The translations under genes and the position numbers were made by a program. Of a stretch of 45,997 nt of DNA, positions 16,754-23,491 are shown one piece after another; position 1 is the stretch's first letter, and each line of letters begins with the position of its first letter. The notes under the pieces were generated by a model that was given only the letters and a program-made list of their open reading frames with translations, was not told where the DNA came from and ran no database searches. This DNA is from Pseudoduganella sp. (GTDB taxonomy: Bacteria > Pseudomonadota > Gammaproteobacteria > Burkholderiales > Burkholderiaceae_D), in contig JAJTCO010000055.1 in assembly GCA_021323265.1 (NCBI GenBank), positions 1 to 45,997 of the forward strand, in the 5' to 3' direction.

Positions 16754-17689
16754 TTATATATTTAGCAACCCCATCTCGACCAGCGCCTTGTCCCAAGGCG
16801 GCACTGGCTGGTATTCCGCCACCAGGAAATCGATCAGTGCCCGCACCTTTGGCGACAGCTGCCGCGTAGCAGGATACAAGGCGCTAAGGTGATTCAGCGG
16901 CAGCTCCCAGTCCTGCAGTACCGGCACCAGGCGCCCTTCCAGCATATCGCGCCAGGCCAGGAAGGTGGTCGTGTACACGATGCCCAACCCGCGCAGCGCC
17001 GCATGCTGCAGCACCAGCCCGTTATTCGCCGTGAAGGCAGGCGTCACGCGCACCGTGGCCTGCTCCTCGCCGCGCGAGAAATGCCAGGCAACGCCGCCCG
17101 TCAGGTGGCTGAAGTGCAGGCACTGGTGGCGGTGCAGATCCTCCGGCCCCTCCGGCCTGCCCGCCCGCGCCAGGTAGGCCGGCGAAGCGCACAGCAACCC
17201 GCGGCAAGGCGCCAGCGGCCGGATCGCCAGCGCACGGCTATCCGGAATGCCGCCCACGCGGATGGTCAGGTCAAAGCCATGCGCGATGGGATCGAGCAAG
17301 GCATCGTCCACGTGCAGCAGCGGCGCAAGCTGGGGATGCGGCAGGCTGAATCGCGCCACCGCGTCCGCCAGCCACTCGCTGCCGAAACTCGAAGGCGCCT
17401 GTATGCGCAGGGGCCCGGCCAGTTCGATGCCCGCATGCGTCACCACCCGCGCCGCCTCCTGCGCCTGCAAGACCGCCTGCGCGCACGGTTCAAGGTAAGC
17501 CTGTCCCACGTCGGTCAGGCTCACGTCGCGCGTGGAACGGTGCAGCAGGCGCGCATTGAGCCGCTCCTCCAGCGCGATCACATGCTTGCTCACCATGGCG
17601 CGCGTCATCCCCAGCCGGCGCGCCGCGCCGCTGAAGCTGCGCAAGCGCGCCACCTCCACGAAGATCTCCATTGCCTTGAGCTGGTCCAT
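16754..17689 (-). CDS. LysR-family transcriptional regulator
   Basis: 311 residues from the ATG at 17689 (MDQLKAMEIFVEVARLRSFS). The winged helix-turn-helix is at about 18-37 (GAARRLGMTRAMVSKHVIAL) with the LHRSTRDVSLTDVGQAYLE wing typical of the CrgA/AaeR-like subgroup. The effector domain begins at about 90 (LAGPLRIQAPSSFG). It diverges from the dioxygenase gene, the standard layout for a LysR activator and its target, and a palindrome with a T-N11-A core lies between them. A second in-frame ATG at 17707 would fall inside the palindrome and is less likely. Confidence 0.92.
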   Translation of the reverse strand: MDQLKAMEIFVEVARLRSFSGAARRLGMTRAMVSKHVIALEERLNARLLHRSTRDVSLTDVGQAYLEPCAQAVLQAQEAARVVTHAGIELAGPLRIQAPSSFGSEWLADAVARFSLPHPQLAPLLHVDDALLDPIAHGFDLTIRVGGIPDSRALAIRPLAPCRGLLCASPAYLARAGRPEGPEDLHRHQCLHFSHLTGGVAWHFSRGEEQATVRVTPAFTANNGLVLQHAALRGLGIVYTTTFLAWRDMLEGRLVPVLQDWELPLNHLSALYPATRQLSPKVRALIDFLVAEYQPVPPWDKALVEMGLLNI

Positions 17690-17696
17690 GACGCCG

Positions 17697-17719
17697 ATTG
17701 TCTCCATTTTGGAGACAAT
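17697..17719. promoter_or_regulatory. LysR-type operator palindrome
   Basis: Perfect 10-bp arms ATTGTCTCCA (17697-17706) and TGGAGACAAT (17710-17719) around TTT. It contains T-N11-A (T17701, A17713). Its centre lies about 65 bp before the start site predicted from TACAAT at 17761-17766, the usual place of a LysR recognition site, and just upstream of the lysR ATG. Confidence 0.7.
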
Positions 17720-17737
17720 GTGTCAACCGTTTGCGAA

Positions 17738-17766
17738 TTGTTCACAACCAATCGCTTCCTTACAAT
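17738..17766 (+). promoter_or_regulatory. Putative promoter of the dioxygenase gene
   Basis: TTGTTC (17738-17743), 17-bp spacer, TACAAT (17761-17766), 27 bp before the ATG. The weak -35 fits an activator-dependent promoter with the LysR palindrome upstream. Confidence 0.4.
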
Positions 17767-17793
17767 GACCTGCATCAAGAAAAGGAGCACGCC

Positions 17794-18633
17794 ATGCTGA
17801 CCGACACCCAGAAAGCCCAATATGCCAAGGATGGTTTCATCGTCATCCCCGGCTTCAAGAGCGCCGAAGAAATCGCCGCCCTGCGCGCGCGCGCCGCGCA
17901 AGTCGTGAACGACTTCGACCCAACGCTCGCCCAAGGCATCTTCACCACGAAAGAACAGGAGAAGAAGGCCGACGACTACTTCCTGGGCTCGGACAACACC
18001 GTGCGCTGCTTCTTCGAAGAAGAAGCCTTCGGCCCGGACGGCCAGCTGAAACAGGCCAAGGAACTGTCGATCAATAAGATCGGCCACGCCATGCACGACC
18101 TGGACCCCGCCTTCCGCGCCTTCACCGCCGACCCGCGCCTGGAGCAGATCGCCCGCGATATCGGCCTGGCCGAACCGCAGGTATGGCAATCCATGTACAT
18201 CTTCAAGCAGCCCGGCATCGGCGGCGAAGTGCGCTGGCACCAGGACGCCACCTACTTCGATACCACACCCATCAGCGTGACCACCTTCTGGTTCGCACTG
18301 GAAGATGCGACCCTGGAAAATGGCTGCATGTGGGCCGAACCGGGTGGCCACCGCACGCCACTGCGCGAACGCTTCGTGCGCGAAGGCGACCATGTCAGCG
18401 TAGAGAAGCTGGACAACACGCCCTGGCCCACCGACGCCACCGCCGTTCCGCTCGAATGCAAAGCCGGCTCGCTGGTCTGCTTCCACGGCCTGCTGCCGCA
18501 CTACAGCGCCCCGAACCGCTCGCCGGTCTCGCGCCACGCCTACACCCTGCACGTGACCGACGGTCGCACCGAATACTCCAAACGTAACTGGATACAGCGC
18601 GACGCATCCTTCCCTGTGCGAGGCTTCCTGTGA
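17794..18633 (+). CDS. Phytanoyl-CoA dioxygenase family protein (PhyH)
   Basis: 279 residues, an Fe(II)/2-oxoglutarate oxygenase of the PhyH family, like PHYHD1. It opens with the family signature QKAQYAKDGFIVIPGF. The iron site is His149 and Asp151 (RWHQDATYF) and probably His236 (LLPHYSAPNRSP), with a following Arg that may bind 2-oxoglutarate. The substrate is unknown. AAGGAGC seven bases before the ATG fixes the start. It overlaps a GTG of the downstream sugar isomerase-like gene by four bases, so the two were probably one pathway unit, now with the second gene broken. Confidence 0.9.
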   Translation: MLTDTQKAQYAKDGFIVIPGFKSAEEIAALRARAAQVVNDFDPTLAQGIFTTKEQEKKADDYFLGSDNTVRCFFEEEAFGPDGQLKQAKELSINKIGHAMHDLDPAFRAFTADPRLEQIARDIGLAEPQVWQSMYIFKQPGIGGEVRWHQDATYFDTTPISVTTFWFALEDATLENGCMWAEPGGHRTPLRERFVREGDHVSVEKLDNTPWPTDATAVPLECKAGSLVCFHGLLPHYSAPNRSPVSRHAYTLHVTDGRTEYSKRNWIQRDASFPVRGFL

Positions 18634-19365
18634 AGATCAGCATCTTCGCCCCACACTGGGGCAGCAACGACTTGCCGCCGGACGTCTTCATCGCCAAGGT
18701 AAAAGAAGCAGGCTTCGACGGCATCGAAATGTCGCTGCCGCTGGACCGCGCACAGCGCGACAACTGGGCCTACAAGATCGCCAACGCCGGCCTGGACCTG
18801 ATCGTCGCCCAGTGGGAGACCGTGTTCCACAGCGACTTCGCGGCGCACAAGCAGGCGTTGGGCGAACTGCTGCGTAACGCCTGCGAAGTACAGCCGGTGC
18901 TGGTCAACTCGCACACCGGCAAGGACTGGTACACGCCGCAGCAAAACGAAGAATTGATTACCCTCGCCGCAGGCATCTCGAAAGAGTATGGCGTACCGGT
19001 CGTGCACGAAATCCACCGCAGCCGCTTCAGCGGCCACCCGATGCTGCTGCTGCCCTACCTGGATGCTGGCCAAGGTGCTGCCGCGCGTGCGCCACATTCA
19101 CGCGCGCGTCGGCCACCAGCAAGGCCCGCAAGTCGCCGACTTTCGCGCGCCGGAGAATGCCGATGCGCTCAGGGCGCACCTGGCGTGGTGGGACCGCATC
19201 ATCGAACTGCGTCGCGCTGCCGGCGCCGAACGCATGACGCTCACGCCCGAGTTTGGGCCTGCGCCCTACACCTTCACCCTGCCCTACACCGGCCAGCCGG
19301 TCAGCAACGCTTGGGATCAGAATGTGGCGATGCTGAATCTGCTGCGCGAACGGTATTGCAGGTAA
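18630..19365 (+). pseudogene. Sugar phosphate isomerase/epimerase-like gene, broken by deletion and frame change
   Basis: The N-terminal half (MKISIFAPHWGSNDLPPDVF to HEIHRSRFSGHPMLLLPYL, about 142 residues) is an AP-endonuclease-2-type TIM barrel. Just after LLPYL the frame changes: the continuing homologous sequence (LAKVLPRVRHIHARVGHQQG to NLLRERY, ending 19365) is in the +1 frame. Compared with intact relatives as I recall them, about 35-45 residues around the GDFSHW-type metal-binding strand are also missing, so this looks like an internal deletion rather than a simple one-base slip. The product would lose essential barrel strands. The break lies close to the left edge of the cassette array. 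Confidence 0.75.
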
Positions 19366-19506
19366 TACGTTTCTAGCCACCGAGGGCATGAAGAAATTAG
19401 GTTTCCGCCGGCGCCAAGGACTAAAGATTGGAAAGTTCGACATTAGGCGTCATACTGCCAATTTCGTTAGATGTCGATTTGACGACTACTTTGCGTTAGC
19501 CTGCTT

Positions 19507-19851
19507 ATGATTGACCGCCCACCACTGAACGACGAAGAACGAGAAGCTCGAATGCTTCTTGTGAAGTCCACCCGCGAAATGCTTTCGGGTGAGCTTTCGT
19601 TCGTCGAAGGAGCTGCGGTTGTCGTCCGATTGCGGGGGCGAGTTGGAGGCGTCGGCGAGTTCGATGAGGACTTTATGTCGTTCGTTGCCATCGACTCCGA
19701 GACAGACCATTTACCGTTGCGAGCGCAATGGCCAGTTTGGGACTAGGCGGCGCTGGAGCGACTGGCTCCTGAGTTCGAAAGGGCTCAAGACTGGGCGAGC
19801 ACTTTTGCGCCAGCGGCTTGCGAGAATTTGATTGGGCGGTTCAATGGCTAA
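19507..19851 (+). pseudogene. Cassette 1 gene with in-frame amber codon
   Basis: Reading from the ATG gives 79 residues (MIDRPPLNDEEREARMLLVK to RAQWPVWD), then TAG at 19744-19746. The same frame continues without a gap for 34 more codons (AALERLAPEFERAQDWASTF, then APAACENLIGRFNG) to TAA at 19849-19851, which lies inside the R'' core of the attC as is usual for intact cassettes. The continued part keeps an amphipathic helix pattern, so the full protein was about 114 residues. It resembles a small uncharacterised family I have seen in environmental cassettes; function unknown. A truncated 79-residue product may still be made. Confidence 0.7.
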
Positions 19852-19917
19852 CATTGCAGTCAACCTGACTGCCTCCACGCTGCGCGTTGCGGCAGCCAGT
19901 TACTTTTCACGTTGGGC
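19846..19917 (+). repeat. attC site 1
   Basis: 72 bp. R'' GGCTAAC (19846-19852) and R' GTTGGGC (19911-19917). The inner arms CAACCTGACTGCC and GGCAGCCAGTTA pair imperfectly with one bulge, and the centre reads CGCTGCGCG. It carries the stop codon of cassette 1. Confidence 0.85.
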
Positions 19918-19929
19918 TGTAAGGAAAAC

Positions 19930-20226
19930 ATGACCTACGAACAAAAGAAGATCATTTATCGTGGTGTCTCGATGATCGAAGGCTGGCCTGAGAAGATCGC
20001 GGCGGCTCAATTGGTTAAGACCTGCTTTATCGGAGACCGCGAAGTAAGCCGAGTGCGTTACGGCGATGAACCAGACGACTGGGGGGCAAACGAACGCCCT
20101 TGCCACGACTGCGCTGTCGTGAAGGGCGAATTTCATGTCGAAGGCTGCGATGTGGAGCGGTGCGCTGGTTGTGGCGGTCAGCGCTTCAACTGCGATTGCG
20201 AACCATATGACGCCGATGACGAATAA
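19930..20226 (+). CDS. Cassette 2: Cys-rich hypothetical protein
   Basis: 98 residues, soluble and acidic. The C-terminal half has CHDC, then HVEGC, CAGCGG and CDCE: seven cysteines plus a His in a zinc-ribbon-like spacing, so metal binding is likely. The N-terminal MTYEQKKIIYRGVSMIEGWP is typical of small cassette-borne proteins of this kind. Function not known. AAGGA four bases before the ATG; the start lies 13 bases after attC1 and the TAA abuts attC2, the normal cassette layout. Confidence 0.75.
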   Translation: MTYEQKKIIYRGVSMIEGWPEKIAAAQLVKTCFIGDREVSRVRYGDEPDDWGANERPCHDCAVVKGEFHVEGCDVERCAGCGGQRFNCDCEPYDADDE

Positions 20227-20298
20227 GCCCAACAATTCCGTCAACCGGACCTTCGCATCGCTGCGCGCTGCTTCGGCCGGTTACGTCCAACGTTAGGC
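20227..20298 (+). repeat. attC site 2
   Basis: 72 bp. R'' GCCCAAC (20227-20233), R' GTTAGGC (20292-20298). AACCGG (20243-20248) and CC (20250-20251) pair with GGCCGGTT (20275-20282), leaving A20249 unpaired, the kind of extrahelical base that directs strand choice by the integrase. Confidence 0.9.
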
Positions 20299-20307
20299 CG
20301 CTTGCTC

Positions 20308-20622
20308 ATGTCTGTCGCATTGCTGATTAAGAATCCACTTCTTGGAACTTCAAGTCTTGTGCCCATCGCGGGGGAAATAACATTTCGCGAAAGCTGGCTC
20401 GCAACGGCGGCCGCACTCGGGCTTAAGTGGCTTCCGCTATTTCAAACCGGTCAGTCCGTTCCATTAGAATTCCTTCCCGAAGTGATCGACGAGTTTGAAT
20501 CAATTGAACGCGCCTTCCGTAATTCTGGCTTGTTGGCGTTGGCTGGACGCGCAGAAGGTGCCTACCACGCACTGCGCGTGGTTTTAAATGATTCACCAGG
20601 TGCTGAGGTGTTTATTGGCTAA
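20308..20622 (+). CDS. Cassette 3: hypothetical protein
   Basis: 104 residues, family not recognised. Starts MSVALLIKNPLLGTSSLVPI; the middle is mixed (RESWLATAAALGLKWLPLFQ) and the C-terminal half is helical (EVIDEFESIERAFRN, GRAEGAYHALRVVLND). No membrane helix or catalytic motif. The ATG lies nine bases after attC2 and there is no clear ribosome site. The stop is three bases before attC3. Confidence 0.65.
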   Translation: MSVALLIKNPLLGTSSLVPIAGEITFRESWLATAAALGLKWLPLFQTGQSVPLEFLPEVIDEFESIERAFRNSGLLALAGRAEGAYHALRVVLNDSPGAEVFIG

Positions 20623-20625
20623 AGC

Positions 20626-20697
20626 ACCTAACCACTTAATCAACCGGACGGCTACAGCGCTGCGCGCTCCAGCCGCCGGTTATCGTAAACGTTAGAT
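20626..20697 (+). repeat. attC site 3
   Basis: 72 bp. R'' ACCTAAC (20626-20632), R' GTTAGAT (20691-20697). AACCGG-A-CGGCT (20642-20653) pairs perfectly with AGCCGCCGGTT (20671-20681) except for extrahelical A20648. The centre GCGCTGCGCGC matches the other two sites. Confidence 0.9.
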
Positions 20698-20718
20698 GCT
20701 TTGGAGACTTTTGCGTAT

Positions 20719-20991
20719 ATGTGGTTCCGAATTGCTCTGTCGACTTCCCTGGTCATGGGGCTGATCCTCGCATGGCCAGATATGTTCCTGTTCTCGAAGA
20801 TTGTCCAACTACCTGACTGGGTTGAGCTATTTCCGAATCAATGGGTCGCTGCCTGGCTACTTTTAATCGCCCCTTTCTCGTTGGCGTTGCCCGGATCTTC
20901 TCGTTTCAAGCCGGCGGCCACTCGCATAGTGGCCTTCGCATTCTTCGGCTCCGCTTGTGGCGCCGGAGTACAGTCACATTACCGCTGCTAG
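20719..20991 (+). CDS. Possible cassette 4: small membrane protein
   Basis: 90 residues with three hydrophobic segments (IALSTSLVMGLILAW; QWVAAWLLLIAPFSLAL; IVAFAFFGSACGAG). It begins 21 bases after attC3, where a cassette gene would. No functional attC follows: only an eroded hairpin near 21084-21131, so this cassette may be fossil. A different frame is open at 20841-21050 but has no membrane pattern of its own. Family not recognised. Confidence 0.5.
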   Translation: MWFRIALSTSLVMGLILAWPDMFLFSKIVQLPDWVELFPNQWVAAWLLLIAPFSLALPGSSRFKPAATRIVAFAFFGSACGAGVQSHYRC

Positions 20992-21083
20992 CTATTGCTG
21001 CCGCCAGGACATTACGGGAAGCGAATAATGCAATCACGCTTGGTCGCTGAAAGCCAGCTTTCTCACGCACTTCAGTTCACACT

Positions 21084-21131
21084 CAACTTCACTTGCCTCC
21101 ATTGCGCACTTTGCGGCAAACTGTGGAAGTT
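21084..21131 (+). repeat. Eroded attC-like hairpin
   Basis: CAACTTC-AC-TTGCC (21084-21097) pairs with GGCAA ... GAAGTT (ending 21131) around CATTGCGCACTTTG, echoing the inner arms and centre of attC1. The outer RYYYAAC and GTTRRRY cores are not recognisable. Within the 248-bp gap between ORFs nothing else is seen. Confidence 0.3.
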
Positions 21132-21239
21132 ATAAAAAAGCTATTTCATTCTGCACCGGGCAGCATCCATCTCCGCATGCAAATGTCCTGGCACTGACCA
21201 CGATGGTTTCGACGTCCCGCCTATTGAAGAACAGCCAAC

Positions 21240-21656
21240 ATGAACCCTGCAGACATCGGAAAAATCGAATCGGAAGTCCTTCAAGCATTCGAAGGCTTGG
21301 TGGAAGCCTCCAGATTGCTGGACCCTGCCCTCTATTTCGAGTACTACGACAAGGAAAAGTTCACTGGATTGAACGCGGACGGAAAGGTCTGGCTCTCGAT
21401 AGAGGGATTGGAGAGCCTGATCATGTCCGGCTTTCCCGCGATCGAACGCAGCCTCTCCCTGGAGTTTGCGAACGTAAAAGTGACGGTTATTGACAGGTCT
21501 ACTGCCATTTTGGTGAACGAGTTCAAACAGTCCTTGCTGCTTAAGGACGGTCGCACGGTGAACAGTTCCGGCGGCGGAGTGCAGGTCTGGCACCTTTTCC
21601 AGGACAAATGGAAGTTGGTGAGCGTATCTGCAAGCGATGCAAGTCCCACGACATGA
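21240..21656 (+). CDS. SnoaL/DUF4440-like (NTF2-fold) protein
   Basis: 138 residues. The pattern of two N-terminal helices (IGKIESEVLQAFEGLVEASR), a long middle helix (GLESLIMSGFPAIERS) and closing strands AILVNEFKQSLLL, GGGVQVWHLFQDKWKLVSVS fits the NTF2-like fold of SnoaL/DUF4440 proteins, which covers isomerases, hydrolases and non-catalytic binding domains. No diagnostic catalytic residue can be named. Its stop overlaps a following ATG. No membrane or signal segment. Confidence 0.7.
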   Translation: MNPADIGKIESEVLQAFEGLVEASRLLDPALYFEYYDKEKFTGLNADGKVWLSIEGLESLIMSGFPAIERSLSLEFANVKVTVIDRSTAILVNEFKQSLLLKDGRTVNSSGGGVQVWHLFQDKWKLVSVSASDASPTT

Positions 21657-21804
21657 GCATTTTCCGGGGAAAGAACCTCGTGATCTCCAAGCACAAGGAT
21701 GGGAGCCGTTGGGGATCAATTTCTTCGGCGACCGTACCAAGGTTCCGTTGACGGCCAGCGAGCCGCAGCAAATCGTCCACAACCGTTTGCGTTTCGTTCG
21801 CTAG
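21653..21804 (+). pseudogene. Possible small gene fragment with frameshift
   Basis: An ATG overlapping the previous stop reads MSIFRGKNLVISKHKDGSRW; shifting frame by one base near 21712 continues GINFFGDRTKVPLTASEPQQ to RFVR and a TAG at 21802-21804. The joined sequence looks like one 50-residue peptide, but neither half is recognised, so this is tentative. Confidence 0.25.
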
Positions 21805-21830
21805 TCCCACACATTTACAAGGAGGTTTGC

Positions 21831-22013
21831 ATGCCTGACAAAAAGAGTCCTGAGAAGCAGAAGTTCATCGGTGTCGGGATCGCACTGGGGGTGGCAATTG
21901 GCAACGCCATCGGCGTTGCTATCGGCAACCTCGCGCTGGGCATAGGTGTAGGCATCGGAATCGGCGTGGCTATCGGTCTGCTGATGGCGAAACAACGCAA
22001 CCGGCCGGAGTGA
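21831..22013 (+). CDS. Glycine-zipper small protein
   Basis: 60 residues. A charged head (MPDKKSPEKQKF) leads into about 40 residues of Gly/Ala/Ile/Val repeats (GVAIGNAIGVAIG, GIGVGIGIGVAIG), a glycine-zipper membrane hairpin. AAGGAGG six bases before the ATG is a near-ideal ribosome site. Members of this kind are uncharacterised. Its stop lies just before the secreted-protein start, so the two are probably co-translated. Confidence 0.7.
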   Translation: MPDKKSPEKQKFIGVGIALGVAIGNAIGVAIGNLALGIGVGIGIGVAIGLLMAKQRNRPE

Positions 22014-22018
22014 AGATC

Positions 22019-22474
22019 GTGTCCATCGTTTCCCGCCACTCCGTGCAATTCGCTTCGCTGCTGGTCGCTGCATTGCTGGCCTGCGCGCCGGCCATGGCCG
22101 AGGGCGAAGCGGATGCCGTCTTTGCCAAGTACAAGTCCCTGGAGCGCGCTTTCGATCCCGCCGTTGCAGACCTGTACTGCGACAGCGCGCTGATTCGCAA
22201 CGTCCGCACTTATCCGGACGGCCAGGTGCGCACGCTCGAGCTGCCTGCGCCGAAGTACAAGCAGTTGATCCGCTCCGTCATGCCTGCGGCGCAAGCCCGG
22301 GGCGATGTCAACACCTACTCCAACGTCACCTTCTCCTCCGAAGGCGCCAATACCCGCATCAATGCCAGCCGCTATTCCGAGCTCAAGAAATATACGAGTC
22401 CGATTTCGCTGTTGGTTGGTCAGTGCGGAAACAGCATCGGCATTCTCGAGGAGATTAGCCAATCGAAGCCATGA
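22019..22474 (+). CDS. Secreted hypothetical protein
   Basis: 151 residues. A signal peptide ends LLVAALLACAPAMA-EG, so the product is exported. The mature part (ADAVFAKYKSLERAFDPAVA, then SALIRNVRTYPDGQVRTLEL) resembles small uncharacterised periplasmic proteins; two cysteines (in LYCDS and VGQCGNS) could form a disulfide. GTG at 22019, with GGAG eight bases upstream, is preferred to GTG at 22010, which overlaps the previous stop. Confidence 0.65.
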   Translation: MSIVSRHSVQFASLLVAALLACAPAMAEGEADAVFAKYKSLERAFDPAVADLYCDSALIRNVRTYPDGQVRTLELPAPKYKQLIRSVMPAAQARGDVNTYSNVTFSSEGANTRINASRYSELKKYTSPISLLVGQCGNSIGILEEISQSKP

Positions 22475-22614
22475 TGGATCGCCAGGAGATCATTTTGCTC
22501 ACCGTCGCGGCTTCCGGCTCCGTCGCCGTCGAAGCCGCGCTGACGCCGCTGGAGGTCATCGGCTGGAAGCGCTCTGGAAGTGGCGCTTCCGGCAAGAGTG
22601 AGCTCGCCGGAAAA

Positions 22615-23322
22615 CTAGTCCGCTTTGCGCAGCGTGAAGTGGCGAAAGCGCGTCCGCACCTGCCCCACGAGTTCCGCGTCGAGCGCGTCGCCGCTGTTTG
22701 AGTCGAGCAGGTCTTCGGCGCGGCATCCCACGGAACGGAAATCCTGCAGCGCGTATGACGCGCAGCCCATGCCGGCAATGTCTTCCGTCAGGGCCGTCAC
22801 GTGCCGGCGCGTGGTCAGCTTGGGATGCACCGTGGTCCTGAATTCATATGGAACGCCGCTATCGAGTACGATGCGGGCGGCGGCGTGCGCGGCTTTCCCG
22901 CTGCCTGGAGCGCCGGTCAGTTCATCGTAGGCGTCGAATGAGGTCTTGATGTCGAGGCCAACCCAGTCGACCAGGGGCAGCACCTCTTTCAAACGCTCAG
23001 GGTAAATCCCGGCCGTATGCAGGCCGACTTTGAACCCAAGCGCCTTCACGCTGCGCATGGCATCTTCCAGCGCCGGATCGATGGTCGGCTCGCCGCCGGA
23101 AAACACGACGGCGTCGAGCAGCCCTGCCCTGCCGGCCAGGAAGGCCAGCAAGTCTTTCCATCGAATCTCCGGCTCCCCGCCGCGCGGCTGCAGGTGCGGA
23201 TTGTGGCAGTAGCCGCAGCGCCAGGGGCAGCCCTGGACGAATACCACGGCCGCCAGCTCGCCGGGAAAGTCGGTCGACGTGAACTTTGCGTAGCCGCCGA
23301 CCTTGAGCTCCCTGTCATCCAT
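22615..23322 (-). CDS. nrdG: Anaerobic ribonucleotide reductase activating protein NrdG
   Basis: 235 residues, radical-SAM enzyme. The cluster motif is Cys32-x3-Cys36-x2-Cys39 (GCPWRCGYCHN), followed by the SAM-binding FSGGEPT segment and GLDIKTSFDAYDELTG. It makes the glycyl radical on NrdD in the cytosol under anoxic conditions. It is the bacterial NrdG form with longer C-terminal part, common beside NrdD with a RVxGY-type radical site. It overlaps the small glycyl-radical ORF by eight bases and is the last gene of the operon. Confidence 0.92.
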   Translation of the reverse strand: MDDRELKVGGYAKFTSTDFPGELAAVVFVQGCPWRCGYCHNPHLQPRGGEPEIRWKDLLAFLAGRAGLLDAVVFSGGEPTIDPALEDAMRSVKALGFKVGLHTAGIYPERLKEVLPLVDWVGLDIKTSFDAYDELTGAPGSGKAAHAAARIVLDSGVPYEFRTTVHPKLTTRRHVTALTEDIAGMGCASYALQDFRSVGCRAEDLLDSNSGDALDAELVGQVRTRFRHFTLRKAD

Positions 23323-23491
23323 TGTTCGGGCGTTCGACGAAATAGGTGCGCTCCTTGAACTCCCCTTTCTTGCCGACGTTGAACGACGAATACGGGCGGT
23401 GGTAACCCATGACGCGCGTCCAGATCTCGCAGGGCTGGCGCTCGGCGTCGTCCAGTTGGAAGGCTTGCGCAGGGGTGCGTTGAACGGTCAT
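23315..23491 (-). CDS. nrdD: Detached glycyl-radical C-terminal segment of NrdD
   Basis: 58 residues. RQPCEIWTRVMGYHRPYSSF is the C-terminal glycyl-radical segment normally fused to NrdD; Gly29 in RVMGY is the predicted radical residue. Cys21 may be a ligand of the zinc site shared with the large chain. The ATG overlaps the large chain's TGA (ATGA), with AAGGAG five to six bases before the ATG, so it is set up for coupled translation. It could also be reached by frameshifting. Its separation from the large chain is the odd feature. Confidence 0.85.
   Translation of the reverse strand: MTVQRTPAQAFQLDDAERQPCEIWTRVMGYHRPYSSFNVGKKGEFKERTYFVERPNNG

Larger units (their letters stand above)
19495..20697 (+). 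mobile_element. Integron cassette array without integrase (CALIN-like)
   Basis: Three cassettes, each a short promoterless-looking ORF followed directly by a 72-bp attC site (19846-19917, 20227-20298, 20626-20697), all in one orientation. A GTTAGCC at 19495-19501, six bases before the first ORF, is the likely left junction. Every attC has an R'' (RYYYAAC) and R' (GTTRRRY) core and a shared CGCTGCGCG-like centre. No IntI tyrosine recombinase is encoded in the window. Base composition is visibly less GC-rich than the flanks. Confidence 0.85.

Noticed and set aside
19027..19443. A 138-codon minus-strand frame over the isomerase end
   Set aside because: Antisense to recognisable isomerase sequence, no domain or ribosome site.
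20841..21050. A 69-codon frame overlapping cassette 4
   Set aside because: It overlaps the membrane-like ORF that starts at the expected cassette position and shows no pattern of its own.
19366..22474. Genomic island carried by a phage or an insertion sequence
   Set aside because: No transposase, recombinase, tRNA target or flanking direct repeat was found; the attC sites explain the cassettes better.
22471..22701. A 76-codon plus-strand ORF after the secreted protein
   Set aside because: Its second half runs antisense into nrdG and it has no ribosome site or recognisable fold; the 140-bp gap is more likely untranslated, with a GGAAG/CTTCC hairpin at 22576-22590.
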